Of a stretch of 64,000 bases of DNA, positions 37,830 through 45,954 are shown one piece after another (position 1 is the first letter of the stretch; each line of letters opens with the position of its first letter). The notes under the pieces are model-generated. The model was not told the DNA's origin. It searched no databases and saw only the letters and a list, made by a program, of their open reading frames with translations. The stretch comes from Curtobacterium aurantiacum (lineage in GTDB: Bacteria; Actinomycetota; Actinomycetes; Actinomycetales; Microbacteriaceae), in the NCBI RefSeq assembly GCF_018598555.1, contig NZ_JAHEWN010000012.1, forward strand, positions 57,675-121,674. Reading direction: 5' to 3'. The position numbers and the translations under genes were made by a program.

Positions 37830-38030
37830 ATGACCCTCCTCGCAGAAGCTGCTGAGCACGCCTCCGGGGCGCCCGCGTTCGTGTACCCGATGGTCGGCGC
37901 CCTCTTCTTCATCTTCCTCGGCTTCGTGACCTGGAGCTTCCGCGACGTGGCCTACCGTCACTCGCAGAAGTTCGAGGCCACCCGCCACCACGAGACGGGT
38001 GTCGACGAGTTCGGTCACACCAAGATCTGA
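37830..38030 (+). CDS. Small single-span membrane protein between proA and nadD
   Basis: 66 residues: short N-terminus, one membrane span (about 17-36, [18 protein letters not shown]) and a charged C-terminus ending [10 protein letters not shown]. The ATG has CGGAG nine bases upstream. Function unknown. It precedes nadD by 11 bases and should be co-transcribed. A TAGACT hexamer at 37786-37791 is a possible -10 element. Confidence 0.78.
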   Translation: MTLLAEAAEHASGAPAFVYPMVGALFFIFLGFVTWSFRDVAYRHSQKFEATRHHETGVDEFGHTKI

Positions 38031-38041
38031 CCGACCACTCG

Positions 38042-38641
38042 ATGCTCGAGACCACCGGACGGCCACGCATCGGCGTGATGGGTGGCACGTTCGACCCCAT
38101 CCACCACGGGCACCTGGTCGCGGCGTCCGAGGTGGCGCGGGCGTTCGACCTCGACGAAGTCGTCTTCGTCCCCACCGGACAGCCGTACATGAAGTCCGAC
38201 GTCACCGATGCCGAGCACCGGTACCTGATGACCGTGATCGCGACCGCGTCGAACCCGATGTTCACGGTCAGCCGCGTGGACATCGACCGTCCAGGACCGA
38301 CCTACACCGTCGACACCCTGCGTGACCTGCACGAACAGCGACCGGATGCCCAGCTGGTCTTCATCTCGGGCGCAGACGCCGTTCAGCAGATCGTCGACTG
38401 GAAAGACCATGATGGTCTCTGGGACCTGGCGCACTTCGTCGCCGTGACGCGTCCGGGACACGCCTTGAGCATCACCGGATTGCCCGAGCGGGACGTAAGC
38501 TTGCTCGAAGTCCCTGCACTGGCCATATCCTCGACGGATTGCCGTGACCGGGTTCGACGGGGGTTCCCCGTCTGGTACTTGGTTCCCGACGGCGTCGTCC
38601 AGTACATCTCCAAGCACCACCTGTATCGGAGCGTTGCATGA
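38042..38641 (+). CDS. nadD: Nicotinate-nucleotide adenylyltransferase
   Basis: NAD synthesis: joins nicotinate mononucleotide and ATP. 199 residues with the nucleotidyltransferase motif [11 protein letters not shown] (14-24) and ISSTDCR near 163-169. The start ATG lies 11 bases after the preceding small gene. It is followed by an ATGA overlap with the next gene and then rsfS, the usual nadD-rsfS neighbourhood. Confidence 0.95.
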   Translation: MLETTGRPRIGVMGGTFDPIHHGHLVAASEVARAFDLDEVVFVPTGQPYMKSDVTDAEHRYLMTVIATASNPMFTVSRVDIDRPGPTYTVDTLRDLHEQRPDAQLVFISGADAVQQIVDWKDHDGLWDLAHFVAVTRPGHALSITGLPERDVSLLEVPALAISSTDCRDRVRRGFPVWYLVPDGVVQYISKHHLYRSVA

Positions 38642-40146
38642 GTTCGTCCGACGCGCAGCCGCCCCTGTCGCGGCGCCAAGCGCGCGAGCGGGAGCGTGCC
38701 GCCGCGGCCGGTTCTCAGCCCGCGACGCCGCCCCCGACCGTCGCAGCACCCGCCGCCGAGACCCCGGAGTCGCACCGTCGCCCCGGGTCGCACGTCGCCC
38801 CGGCACCCGGTGGCCCGGCGCAGTCGTCCGCCCCGGTGTCGGCACAGTCCGCACCCGGGTCCGCGCAGTCCGTCCCGGTGTCGGCACCGGCAGCCGGTGT
38901 GCCGCCGTTCCCGCCGGCCTCCGCGACCGAGATCGTCCCCGGCAGCGGTGGGCTCACGCGTCGGCAGATCCGGCAGCTCCGTGCGGCCGAGAACCAGGCG
39001 GTCCAGCCGGTCCCGCTGCAGAACCCGACCCCGCAGTCGTCGGACCGCACCGTCGAGGACGTCCTCGGCTCGGTCGACACCATCGACCCCTCGGTCGCAC
39101 CGCGCAGCGCTCCCGACTCGGGCACCGGGTCCGACGACGAGCAGACCGCGCCGGCGACGGCCCTCGACCGGGCAGCGGTGGCCCAGGCCACCGAGGCCGA
39201 CGGATCGCCGGACGCCCTCGAGCCCCTCGACGAGGCCGCCGCGCACGCCGAGGAACCCCGCCGTCACCGTTCGACCTGGTCGCCGCCCGCCGAGGCTGCG
39301 GACGCCGAGCCCACGACCGAGCCCGAGCCGGAGTCCGCGTCGGAGTCCGAGTCCGACGCCGCGGTGTCCAAGGGCGCGACGGACCGGACGACCGAGGACG
39401 CTCCGGCCACGGCCGCTCGACCCGCCGACACCGCCTCCGCTCCGGAGCCGCGGCAGGCAGCGGTCAGCCCGGCCCCGGCCCCGATCCCGACGAGCGCCGC
39501 CGCCGCGACCCCCGCCGTGTTCCCGCTCTCGCTCGACGCCGACGCCGACCCCGAGGACGACGACACCAACGAGGTGCCGCTGCCCGGATCCGCTCCCGCG
39601 ACCGAGGCCCCGAAGGTCCCGGCCGCGTTCCAGCGTCCGACGGAGCCGAAGCCCGTGACCACGGCCTTCGCGCCGCCCGCCGGCCACTGGTCGCAGCAGG
39701 CGCACGACTCGAACGACTCCGAGGTGCACGACGCCGAGACCGGTACCCGCCGCGTCGCCGTGACCAACACGAACGCGATCATCCTGCCGAACTCGGCCCT
39801 CGCCGACCCCACCGGTGCCCTGAACGCGACGGGCGAGGTGATCCTCACGGGGTCGATCGACCTGCCGGCGTCGCTGTCGTCGACCGGGTCGCACCGGCCG
39901 ATCGACGGCGCCGAGGTCGACCGCCTGCTCGAACAGCAGGACGAGCAGCCCGAGACCGACGCCAGCCCGGTCCGCGCGAGCCGTGCGGTGTCGAGCCACA
40001 CGTCGACCCGGCAGGTCGTGCTCGCCGCGGCCAAGCCGAAGGAGTCGCGCACGCCGCTCATCCTCGGCATCACCGTGGGTGCCGTCGGGCTGGCGGCGGC
40101 GGGCGTGATCATCACCGCCCTCCTCACGACCCACATGGGCGGCTGA
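38638..40146 (+). CDS. Disordered protein with single C-terminal membrane anchor (nadD-rsfS interval)
   Basis: 502 residues. It starts with a short basic helix ([15 protein letters not shown]), then about 430 residues dominated by Ala, Pro, Ser, Glu and Thr with a second SRRQ-like element, [16 protein letters not shown], near 105. A conserved-looking patch [34 protein letters not shown] lies near 380-415; the span [22 protein letters not shown] ends the protein, so the bulk is cytoplasmic. Overlaps nadD in ATGA. Function unknown; position suggests an envelope-linked role (inference). Confidence 0.75.
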   Translation: MSSSDAQPPLSRRQARERERAAAAGSQPATPPPTVAAPAAETPESHRRPGSHVAPAPGGPAQSSAPVSAQSAPGSAQSVPVSAPAAGVPPFPPASATEIVPGSGGLTRRQIRQLRAAENQAVQPVPLQNPTPQSSDRTVEDVLGSVDTIDPSVAPRSAPDSGTGSDDEQTAPATALDRAAVAQATEADGSPDALEPLDEAAAHAEEPRRHRSTWSPPAEAADAEPTTEPEPESASESESDAAVSKGATDRTTEDAPATAARPADTASAPEPRQAAVSPAPAPIPTSAAAATPAVFPLSLDADADPEDDDTNEVPLPGSAPATEAPKVPAAFQRPTEPKPVTTAFAPPAGHWSQQAHDSNDSEVHDAETGTRRVAVTNTNAIILPNSALADPTGALNATGEVILTGSIDLPASLSSTGSHRPIDGAEVDRLLEQQDEQPETDASPVRASRAVSSHTSTRQVVLAAAKPKESRTPLILGITVGAVGLAAAGVIITALLTTHMGG

Positions 40147-40175
40147 CCACTGCCGTCCCCGACGTCCGTCCTGCA

Positions 40176-40216
40176 CCACCCCGCCGACTCCGGCCTGGCC
40201 GCTGTCGGCGGGGTGG
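40176..40216. terminator. Hairpin ending the nadD operon
   Basis: CCACCCCGCCGAC pairs exactly with GTCGGCGGGGTGG across a 15-base loop, 30 bases after the stop codon. A TATGAT -10 candidate for rsfS follows at 40219-40224. Confidence 0.65.
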
Positions 40217-40278
40217 CTTATGATCGTGACCCATCAAGCGAACCGGCTGCCCGTCGGTTCGACGACCGGAAGGAATCC

Positions 40279-40653
40279 GTGACCGCCTCCACTCGCGCAC
40301 TGGAACTCGTGCAGGCCGCAGCACTCGCGGCCGACGCCAAGCAGGCCGAGGACCTCGTCGCTCTCGACGTGACCGGGCCGTTGCAGCTCACGGACGTGTT
40401 CCTGCTCGCAACCGGTCGGAACGAGCGCAACGTGCAGTCCATCGCCGATGCCGTCGAGGAACGTCTCCTCGAACTCGGCGCCAAGACGCTCCGTCGCGAA
40501 GGTCGTGCCGAGGGTCGCTGGGTCCTCATCGACTTCGGTGACGTCATCGTGCACGTGTTCCACGACGAAGACCGTCAGTACTACTCGCTCGAACGTCTGT
40601 GGGCCGACTGCCCGACGATCTCCCTCGAGCTCCCGGTTGACCACACCGCCTGA
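40279..40653 (+). CDS. rsfS: Ribosome silencing factor
   Basis: Binds L14 and blocks subunit joining when nutrients are short. 124 residues covering the whole RsfS/DUF143 domain: DVTGPLQLTDVFLLATGRNERNVQ, then EGRWVLIDFGDVIVHVFHDEDRQYYSLERLW. GTG start with GGAAGG five bases upstream. It has its own promoter candidate TATGAT at 40219-40224 because a hairpin separates it from the nadD genes. Confidence 0.95.
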   Translation: MTASTRALELVQAAALAADAKQAEDLVALDVTGPLQLTDVFLLATGRNERNVQSIADAVEERLLELGAKTLRREGRAEGRWVLIDFGDVIVHVFHDEDRQYYSLERLWADCPTISLELPVDHTA

Positions 40654-40761
40654 TCGGCGACGCGCCCGGGTGACGGCTCCGATTTCGTCACCCGGCGTTC
40701 GCGTGGTGTACGCTTCTATGGTGCCTCCGGAGAACCGGTCGGCGCAGAAGCAACACAATCT

Positions 40762-40834
40762 GGGTCTGTGGCGCAGCTGGTAGCGCACCTGCATGGCATG
40801 CAGGGGGTCAGGGGTTCGAGTCCCCTCAGATCCA
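40762..40834 (+). tRNA. tRNA-Ala (anticodon GGC)
   Basis: 73-nt cloverleaf. Acceptor arm GGGTCTG pairs with CAGATCC (one G-T pair), discriminator A. D-arm GCGCAGCTGGTAGCGC; anticodon arm CCTGC-ATGGCAT-GCAGG with GGC at 40795-40797; T-arm GGGGTTCGAGTCCCC. The 3' CCA is not encoded. Confidence 0.95.
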
Positions 40835-40868
40835 CCGGTACGAACACGAACAGTACGGACACGAACCG

Positions 40869-40901
40869 CCCCGTCGCTCCCGAGCGTCGGGGCTGTTTCG
40901 T
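40869..40901 (+). terminator. Terminator after tRNA-Ala
   Basis: CCCCGTCGCTC pairs with GAGCGTCGGGG (one mismatch), then CTGTTTCGTTT. Confidence 0.75.
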
Positions 40902-40953
40902 TTCCGGGGTCGCGCGTCCGACGGCTCCCGGCCGCCCCCGATACGCTGAGCGC

Positions 40954-41877
40954 ATGAGCAACGACGCGCCGCTGTCCGGGTCCCCGCTGACGATCGCCTC
41001 CGCCGGGTACACGGCCGACATCGCCACCGTCGGCGCGACGCTGCGGACGCTCCGTCACGATGGTCGCGACCTGGTCGTGCCGTTCGACGCCGACGAGGTG
41101 CGCCCGGTCTTCCGCGGTGCCGTCCTGGCTCCGTGGCCGAACCGGATCGTCGACGGTGAGTACTCCTTCGGCGGCGTCGACCATGAGCTCGCCCTCACCG
41201 AGCCGGCACGGCACCATGCCCTGCACGGACTCGTCGCGTGGACGGACTTCCGGGTGCAGGAGCAGGCGGACGACCGCGTGGTGCTCGCCACCACCGTGCA
41301 GGCGCAGCAGGGCTACCCGTACCGCGTCGAGGTCGCAGTGGAGTACCGGCTCGACGCCGAGGGGCTGCACACGACGATCACCGGGACGAACACGGGCGCC
41401 GAGGACGCTCCGTGGGGGACCGGCCCGCACCCGTACCTCGTCGCGGGCACCGGAACCGTCGACGACTGGACCCTGTCCCTGCCGGCAGCCCAGGTGCTCG
41501 AGGTGACGCCGGACCGGCTCATCCCGACCGACCTGGTCCCCGTGCACGACGAGTTCGACCTGCGGACGCCCACACTCATCGGTGACCGGTTCATCGACCA
41601 CGCCTTCACGGGCTTCGACCGCGACGCCGCCGGCCTCGCGACCATCGCGGTCACGGCGGCGGACGGCCACGGGGTCCGTGCGACCTTCGGTCCGGAGTGC
41701 GGCTGGGCCCAGGTGCACACCGCGGACCACGTCGTGTCCGAGTACCACCGAGCCGGTCTCGCCGTCGAGCCGATGACGTGCGCGCCCGACGCCTTCAACG
41801 ACGGCGAGGACCGCGGTCTCGTGGTGCTCACCCCCGGTGCCTCGCACGCCGCCGCATGGACGATCGCCGCGATCTGA
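40954..41877 (+). CDS. Aldose 1-epimerase family protein
   Basis: 307-residue galactose mutarotase-fold enzyme that interconverts sugar anomers, probably cytoplasmic. APWPNRIVDGEYSFGG and ARHHALHGLV (with the catalytic-type His) match the family, and GTGPHPYLVAG carries the second His. The likely general base Glu is in LAVEPMTCAPDAFN. No ribosome site; TACGCT lies six bases before the ATG, suggesting a leaderless mRNA. Its 3' end overlaps pabB by 22 bases. Confidence 0.9.
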   Translation: MSNDAPLSGSPLTIASAGYTADIATVGATLRTLRHDGRDLVVPFDADEVRPVFRGAVLAPWPNRIVDGEYSFGGVDHELALTEPARHHALHGLVAWTDFRVQEQADDRVVLATTVQAQQGYPYRVEVAVEYRLDAEGLHTTITGTNTGAEDAPWGTGPHPYLVAGTGTVDDWTLSLPAAQVLEVTPDRLIPTDLVPVHDEFDLRTPTLIGDRFIDHAFTGFDRDAAGLATIAVTAADGHGVRATFGPECGWAQVHTADHVVSEYHRAGLAVEPMTCAPDAFNDGEDRGLVVLTPGASHAAAWTIAAI

Positions 41878-43379
41878 CCGGCCTCGACCCCGACCCCGAC
41901 GTCCGCGTCGAGGTCCGCCGACTCGACCCGGTCCCGGACCTCGCGACCCTGGCGGCGCGTGTCCAGGGTGACCTGGTCTGGCTCGACTCCGGTCTGCCGG
42001 ACGGTGCTGCCGCCACAGCTCGGCCCCGGGCACGCTGGTCCGTGCTGGCGTGGACGGACGGGCCGTTCGCCGCCCGGTTCCGGCACCAGGACCGTCGAGC
42101 GCACCTGACGGTCGCCGCGCCTGCAGAGGGGTGGCTCGGTCGGACCCGTTCCGAGGAGCGTCCGGCCTTCGCGGTGCTGGCCGACCTGCTCGCCCGCACA
42201 CCCCGCCTGCCCGAGCCGCTCCCCGGGTGCGGCTTCGCGCTGGGCTGGGTCGGGTTCCTCGGCTACGAGCTCGGCCGCGAGTCCGGCGGTCCGGACCGCA
42301 CCGCCGACGGACACGCCGACGCCGACCTGCGGTTCGTCGACCGTGCCTTCGTCGTCGACCACACCGGTTCCGGGTGGGCGCTCGCGCTCGTCTCCGACGC
42401 CGAACCGACGGCCAGTGCGCGGAACCGCGCGTGGCTCGAGCAGGTGACCGCCCCGTCGACTCCGGCCGACGTCGGGGACGCGGCCACGGGCCTCCCGGCC
42501 GGGGTGTCCGCGGCGACCGGACGTGTGTCGCGGGCCGCCTACGAGCGGGCGGTCGACGCGTGCCGCGCCGAGATCCGCGAGGGCAACGCGTTCCAGGTGT
42601 GCCTCACCACCGCCTTCGCGGTCGGACGGGAGGCCCGGGGCGGCTCCGTCTCGGACCCACACCTGGGCGAGTACCTGCGGATGCGGGCGTCCGATCCGGT
42701 GCCGTTCGGCGCGTACCTGCGGCTCGGCCCGCTGCGCGTGGCGAGCCGGTCGCCGGAGCGGTTCCTGCGGATCGACGCGGTCGGGAGCGTGCTCGCGGAG
42801 CCGATCAAGGGCACGCGGCGACGGCTCGCCGATGCTGACGCGGACGCTGCCGTGCGGGACGAACTCGCGGCGAGCCCGAAGGACCGGGCCGAGAACGTGA
42901 TGATCGTCGACCTGCTGCGGAACGACCTGCTGCGGACGGCCGTGCCCGGGTCGGTGCACGTCGAGCGGCTGTGCGCCGTCGAGACCTACGCGAGCGTGCA
43001 CCAGCTGGTCTCGACGATCGGGGCGGTGCTGCCGGCGGGGACGTCGCGGGCCGACGTGGTGCACGCGGCGTTCCCGCCCGGATCGATGACCGGGGCACCG
43101 AAGAGCAGCGCGACGGCGATCGCGGACCGGCTCGAGGGGGCGCCGCGCGGGGTGTACTCGGGTGCCATCGGGTACTTCTCGGCGAGCGGGGCGGTCGACC
43201 TGTCGGTGGCGATCCGTACCCTCGTGACCGTGCTCGACGACTCGGGCGTCGTGCGTTCCCGGACGCTGGGCGCCGGGGGAGCGGTGACGTGGTCGTCGGT
43301 TGCGGCGGACGAGGCGGACGAGGTCGAGACGAAGACGCGATCGGTGCTCGGTGGGGTCGGGGCGGTCGCCAGTTGGTGA
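41856..43379 (+). CDS. pabB: Aminodeoxychorismate synthase component I-like chorismate-binding enzyme
   Basis: Converts chorismate to aminodeoxychorismate for p-aminobenzoate and folate, with a glutaminase partner not seen here. 507 residues. PIKGT at 316-320 has the Lys318 typical of PabB (anthranilate synthases have PIAGT). MIVDLLRNDL, PGSMTGAPK and GAIGYFSASGAVDLSVAIRT follow. The start overlaps the epimerase gene by 22 bases. An unusual insertion, VGREARGGSVSD, in the loop after FQVCLTTAF is encoded by DNA matching the left arm of the dispersed palindrome. TrpE is a less likely alternative. Confidence 0.9.
   Translation: MDDRRDLTGLDPDPDVRVEVRRLDPVPDLATLAARVQGDLVWLDSGLPDGAAATARPRARWSVLAWTDGPFAARFRHQDRRAHLTVAAPAEGWLGRTRSEERPAFAVLADLLARTPRLPEPLPGCGFALGWVGFLGYELGRESGGPDRTADGHADADLRFVDRAFVVDHTGSGWALALVSDAEPTASARNRAWLEQVTAPSTPADVGDAATGLPAGVSAATGRVSRAAYERAVDACRAEIREGNAFQVCLTTAFAVGREARGGSVSDPHLGEYLRMRASDPVPFGAYLRLGPLRVASRSPERFLRIDAVGSVLAEPIKGTRRRLADADADAAVRDELAASPKDRAENVMIVDLLRNDLLRTAVPGSVHVERLCAVETYASVHQLVSTIGAVLPAGTSRADVVHAAFPPGSMTGAPKSSATAIADRLEGAPRGVYSGAIGYFSASGAVDLSVAIRTLVTVLDDSGVVRSRTLGAGGAVTWSSVAADEADEVETKTRSVLGGVGAVASW
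42623..42648 (+). repeat. Half-arm of the GGAGGCCCG palindrome inside pabB
   Basis: 26 bases match 5914-5939 at 24 positions (starts CGGACGGGAGGCCCG). Read in frame it encodes GREARGGS. No complementary right arm follows. Confidence 0.7.
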
Positions 43380-43393
43380 GCTGATGCACTGAG

Positions 43394-43409
43394 TCGAACA
43401 GGCGTTCGA
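43394..43409. promoter_or_regulatory. LexA (SOS) box 1
   Basis: TCGAAC-AGGC-GTTCGA, a perfect actinobacterial LexA site, just after pabB and upstream of the imuA-imuB-dnaE2 genes. Confidence 0.88.
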
Positions 43410-43438
43410 CACAGACTGTCCACAGATGTCGGACGCGA

Positions 43439-43470
43439 TTGACATCATCGAACACATGTTCGAATATGAG
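43439..43470 (+). promoter_or_regulatory. imuA promoter with LexA (SOS) box 2 in the spacer
   Basis: TTGACA at 43439-43444 is a perfect -35. LexA box TCGAAC-ACAT-GTTCGA lies at 43448-43463. A weak -10 (GAATAT at 43462-43467 or TATGAG at 43465-43470) follows. LexA bound here would block RNA polymerase directly. Confidence 0.85.
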
Positions 43471-43473
43471 GGC

Positions 43474-44292
43474 ATGCAGACGGCGGCGGCACTCCGGTCG
43501 CCCACCCCGGACCGGGGCGGGCGGAGCGGCGCTGCACACGGCAGCGGCGCGGGCAGTGGCGGTGCGCGCCGTGGGACGGACCACCTGGGCGATGCCCGGG
43601 CCGCGCTCGACCGCATCACGTCCCTGCGGTCCCGGGTGGCCGACATGGAGTCCACCCGGGTCGACACCGCCGGGCTCCCCACGGCCCCGGCGCTCGAACC
43701 CCTGCTGCCCGGTGGCGCGATCCGGGTCGGTGGTACCTACGCCGTCCCCGAGTCGGTGCTGCTCGCGATCACCATGCTGCAGGCGGCCTCGGCGGCCGGA
43801 GCGTGGTGCGCGGTCGTCGGCGTGCCGTCCTTCGGGGTCGAAGCGGCAGCCGCCGCGGGGATCGACCTCGAGCGGCTCGTCCTCGTCCCCGAACCGGGCG
43901 ACCAGTGGCTCGCCGTGACGGCGGCGATGGCCGACATCGCGCAGATCGTCCTCACCCGACCGCTCGGCCGGGTCGTGCCGGGCGACGTGGCACGGCTGTC
44001 GGCTCGGCTGCGACAGCGCGGTGGCGCACTCGTCGCGCTCGGCTCCTGGCCCGGGGCGGACGTCACGCTGCGGGTCACGTCCTCGACGTGGAGCGGCATC
44101 GGACAGGGCCACGGTCACCTGACGGAACGCCGGGCGACCGTGACCGCGACCGGGCGTGCCGGCGCGGTGCGTCCGGCGACCGCCGAGCTGCTCCTGCCCG
44201 CGGCCGACGGTGCGGTCCGGGCCGCCACACCGGTACCGACGGTGGGCTCCGGGGACACCCGCGTGCTGCGGCCCGTGGCGGTGGCGTCGTGA
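43474..44292 (+). CDS. imuA: ImuA'-like mutasome protein (RecA-like fold)
   Basis: Accessory protein of the SOS translesion system; links ImuB/DnaE2 to RecA in mycobacteria. 272 residues from this start: a Gly/Arg-rich N-terminal segment, a helix with SLRSRVADMEST and a RecA-like core (LEPLLPGGAIRVGGTYAVPESVLLAI, about 75-230). The usual RecA ATP loop is degenerate (GGTYAVPES). I chose ATG 43474 because upstream ATGs at 43426 and 43456 lie before or inside the promoter-operator; starting at 43426 would add 16 residues. It overlaps imuB in GTGA. Confidence 0.82.
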   Translation: MQTAAALRSPTPDRGGRSGAAHGSGAGSGGARRGTDHLGDARAALDRITSLRSRVADMESTRVDTAGLPTAPALEPLLPGGAIRVGGTYAVPESVLLAITMLQAASAAGAWCAVVGVPSFGVEAAAAAGIDLERLVLVPEPGDQWLAVTAAMADIAQIVLTRPLGRVVPGDVARLSARLRQRGGALVALGSWPGADVTLRVTSSTWSGIGQGHGHLTERRATVTATGRAGAVRPATAELLLPAADGAVRAATPVPTVGSGDTRVLRPVAVAS

Positions 44293-45917
44293 TCGCCTCC
44301 GGGCGCGTCCGGTCCGACGCGATCACGCGGGGAGCGGCACTGCCCGAACCACCCCCGACCCGGACGATCGTGCTCTGGTGCCCGGACTGGCCGGTCATCG
44401 CGGCGGCTCGGGCCGGTGGCACCCCGCCGGAGCAGCCCCTCGCCCTGACCGCGAAGGGGCTCGTGTTCGCGAGCTCCGCGTCCGCGCGTGAGCAGGGTGT
44501 CGTGCGGGGGCTCCGCGTGCGTGAGGCGCAGGCGCGGTGCCCCGAGCTCCTCGTGCAGCCCTACGACGACGCCCTCGACCACCGCGCCTTCGAGCCCGTC
44601 ATCCGAGCGGTCGAGGCGGCGGTCCCCGGGGTCGAGGTGCTGCGGCCGGGCACCCTCGCGCTCCGCGCCCGTGGGCCGGCCCGGTACTACGGCGGTGAAC
44701 GCGCGGCGGCGGCGACCCTTGCCGGCATCGCGGCCGACCACGGCGCCCCCGCGGTGCGGGCCGGGGTGGCCGACACCCCGTTCGCGGCGGACCAGGCAGC
44801 CCGGGCCCGTCCGGTGCGACCCGGTGAACGGGTGCGGCTCGTGCCCGTCGGGGGATCGGCGGACTTCCTCGCGCACCTGCCGCTCGGTGTGCTCGGCGAC
44901 CCCGACCTCACGACGGTGCTCGACCGGCTCGGCATCACCACGCTCGGCGACTTCGCGGCACTCGGCGACGAACAGGTGCGGGACCGCTTCGGCGTGGCCG
45001 GGGCGTTCCTGCACCGGTTGGCCGGGGGCCGCGACCCACGCGAGATCGCGGCGCGGGAGATCCCGCCGGAACTCCGGGTCGAGGCGTCGTTCGAACCCCC
45101 GCTGGACCGTACCGACCAGATCGCGTTCGCGTTCCGGCGTTCCGCCGACGACTTCGCCGAGCGACTCCGGGCCGCGGGGCTCGTGGCGACGACCATCCGT
45201 GTGGGGATCGTCGACGAGCGCGACATCCTGCTCGAACGGACCTGGGCGCACCCGCGCTGGTTCGACGCCGCCGACGTGGTCGACCGGGTGCGGTGGCAGC
45301 TCGCCGGCGGGGTGGACCCGACCGGGCTCGAGGCGCCGGTCACCTCGGTGGTGCTCGAGCCGGTCGCCGTCGACGACATGGCGAACCACGAGCGCGGGCT
45401 GTGGGGCTCCGGCCCGGATGAGCGCGTGCACCACGGCCTCGCCCGGATCCAGGGCATGGTCGGGCACGACGGTGTGGTGAGTCCGCGCATCGGCGGTGGC
45501 CGCACCCTGTCCGAGCGCGTCGTGCTCGTGCCGTGGGGCGACGCGCCAGCGGGCGGCGAGCGTGCCCTGGCGACCGTCCGCGACCGCCCGTGGCCCGGCA
45601 AGCTGCCCGGCCCGCCACCCGCCACCGTGCTCGAGCGGCCCCGACCGGTCGACGTCGTCACCGCCGGCGGTGCGAGTGTCGACGTCGACGAGCGTGGTGT
45701 GCTGTCCGGCGCACCCGAGCGGTTCCGTGCCGAGGGCGACCGGGGCGGCACGTTCGCGGCCGTGACGGCCTGGGCGGGCCCGTGGCCGCTCGTCGTGCGG
45801 TGGTGGGAGTCCGGCGGACGACGCCTGCACCGGCTGCAGCTCGTCGACGCCGAGGGACGTGCCTGGTACCTGGTGCTGGCGGACCACCGCTGGTGGGCGG
45901 AGGCGATCGCGACGTGA
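44289..45917 (+). CDS. imuB: ImuB, catalytically inactive Y-family polymerase homologue
   Basis: 542 residues with Y-family polymerase architecture but without the catalytic carboxylates: the first motif reads LWCPDWPVIAAARA instead of a DxD-type site, and the SxDE site is replaced by ARYYGGERAAA. The finger/thumb HhH region LGITTLGDFAALGDEQVRDRFG is preserved. In mycobacteria ImuB recruits DnaE2 to the beta clamp. A C-terminal OB-like part ends WWAEAIAT. GTG start overlapping imuA; dnaE2 follows by 37 bases. Confidence 0.92.
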   Translation: MIASGRVRSDAITRGAALPEPPPTRTIVLWCPDWPVIAAARAGGTPPEQPLALTAKGLVFASSASAREQGVVRGLRVREAQARCPELLVQPYDDALDHRAFEPVIRAVEAAVPGVEVLRPGTLALRARGPARYYGGERAAAATLAGIAADHGAPAVRAGVADTPFAADQAARARPVRPGERVRLVPVGGSADFLAHLPLGVLGDPDLTTVLDRLGITTLGDFAALGDEQVRDRFGVAGAFLHRLAGGRDPREIAAREIPPELRVEASFEPPLDRTDQIAFAFRRSADDFAERLRAAGLVATTIRVGIVDERDILLERTWAHPRWFDAADVVDRVRWQLAGGVDPTGLEAPVTSVVLEPVAVDDMANHERGLWGSGPDERVHHGLARIQGMVGHDGVVSPRIGGGRTLSERVVLVPWGDAPAGGERALATVRDRPWPGKLPGPPPATVLERPRPVDVVTAGGASVDVDERGVLSGAPERFRAEGDRGGTFAAVTAWAGPWPLVVRWWESGGRRLHRLQLVDAEGRAWYLVLADHRWWAEAIAT

Positions 45918-45954
45918 CCACCACCAGCAGCAGCACGAGCAGGAGCGTGACCTG

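Noticed and set aside
41856..43379. Anthranilate synthase TrpE
   Set aside because: PIKGT has the PabB-type lysine; TrpE has PIAGT, and no trp genes are near.
43426..43473. Extra N-terminal 16 codons of imuA
   Set aside because: They contain the -35 element and LexA box 2, so they are probably not transcribed.
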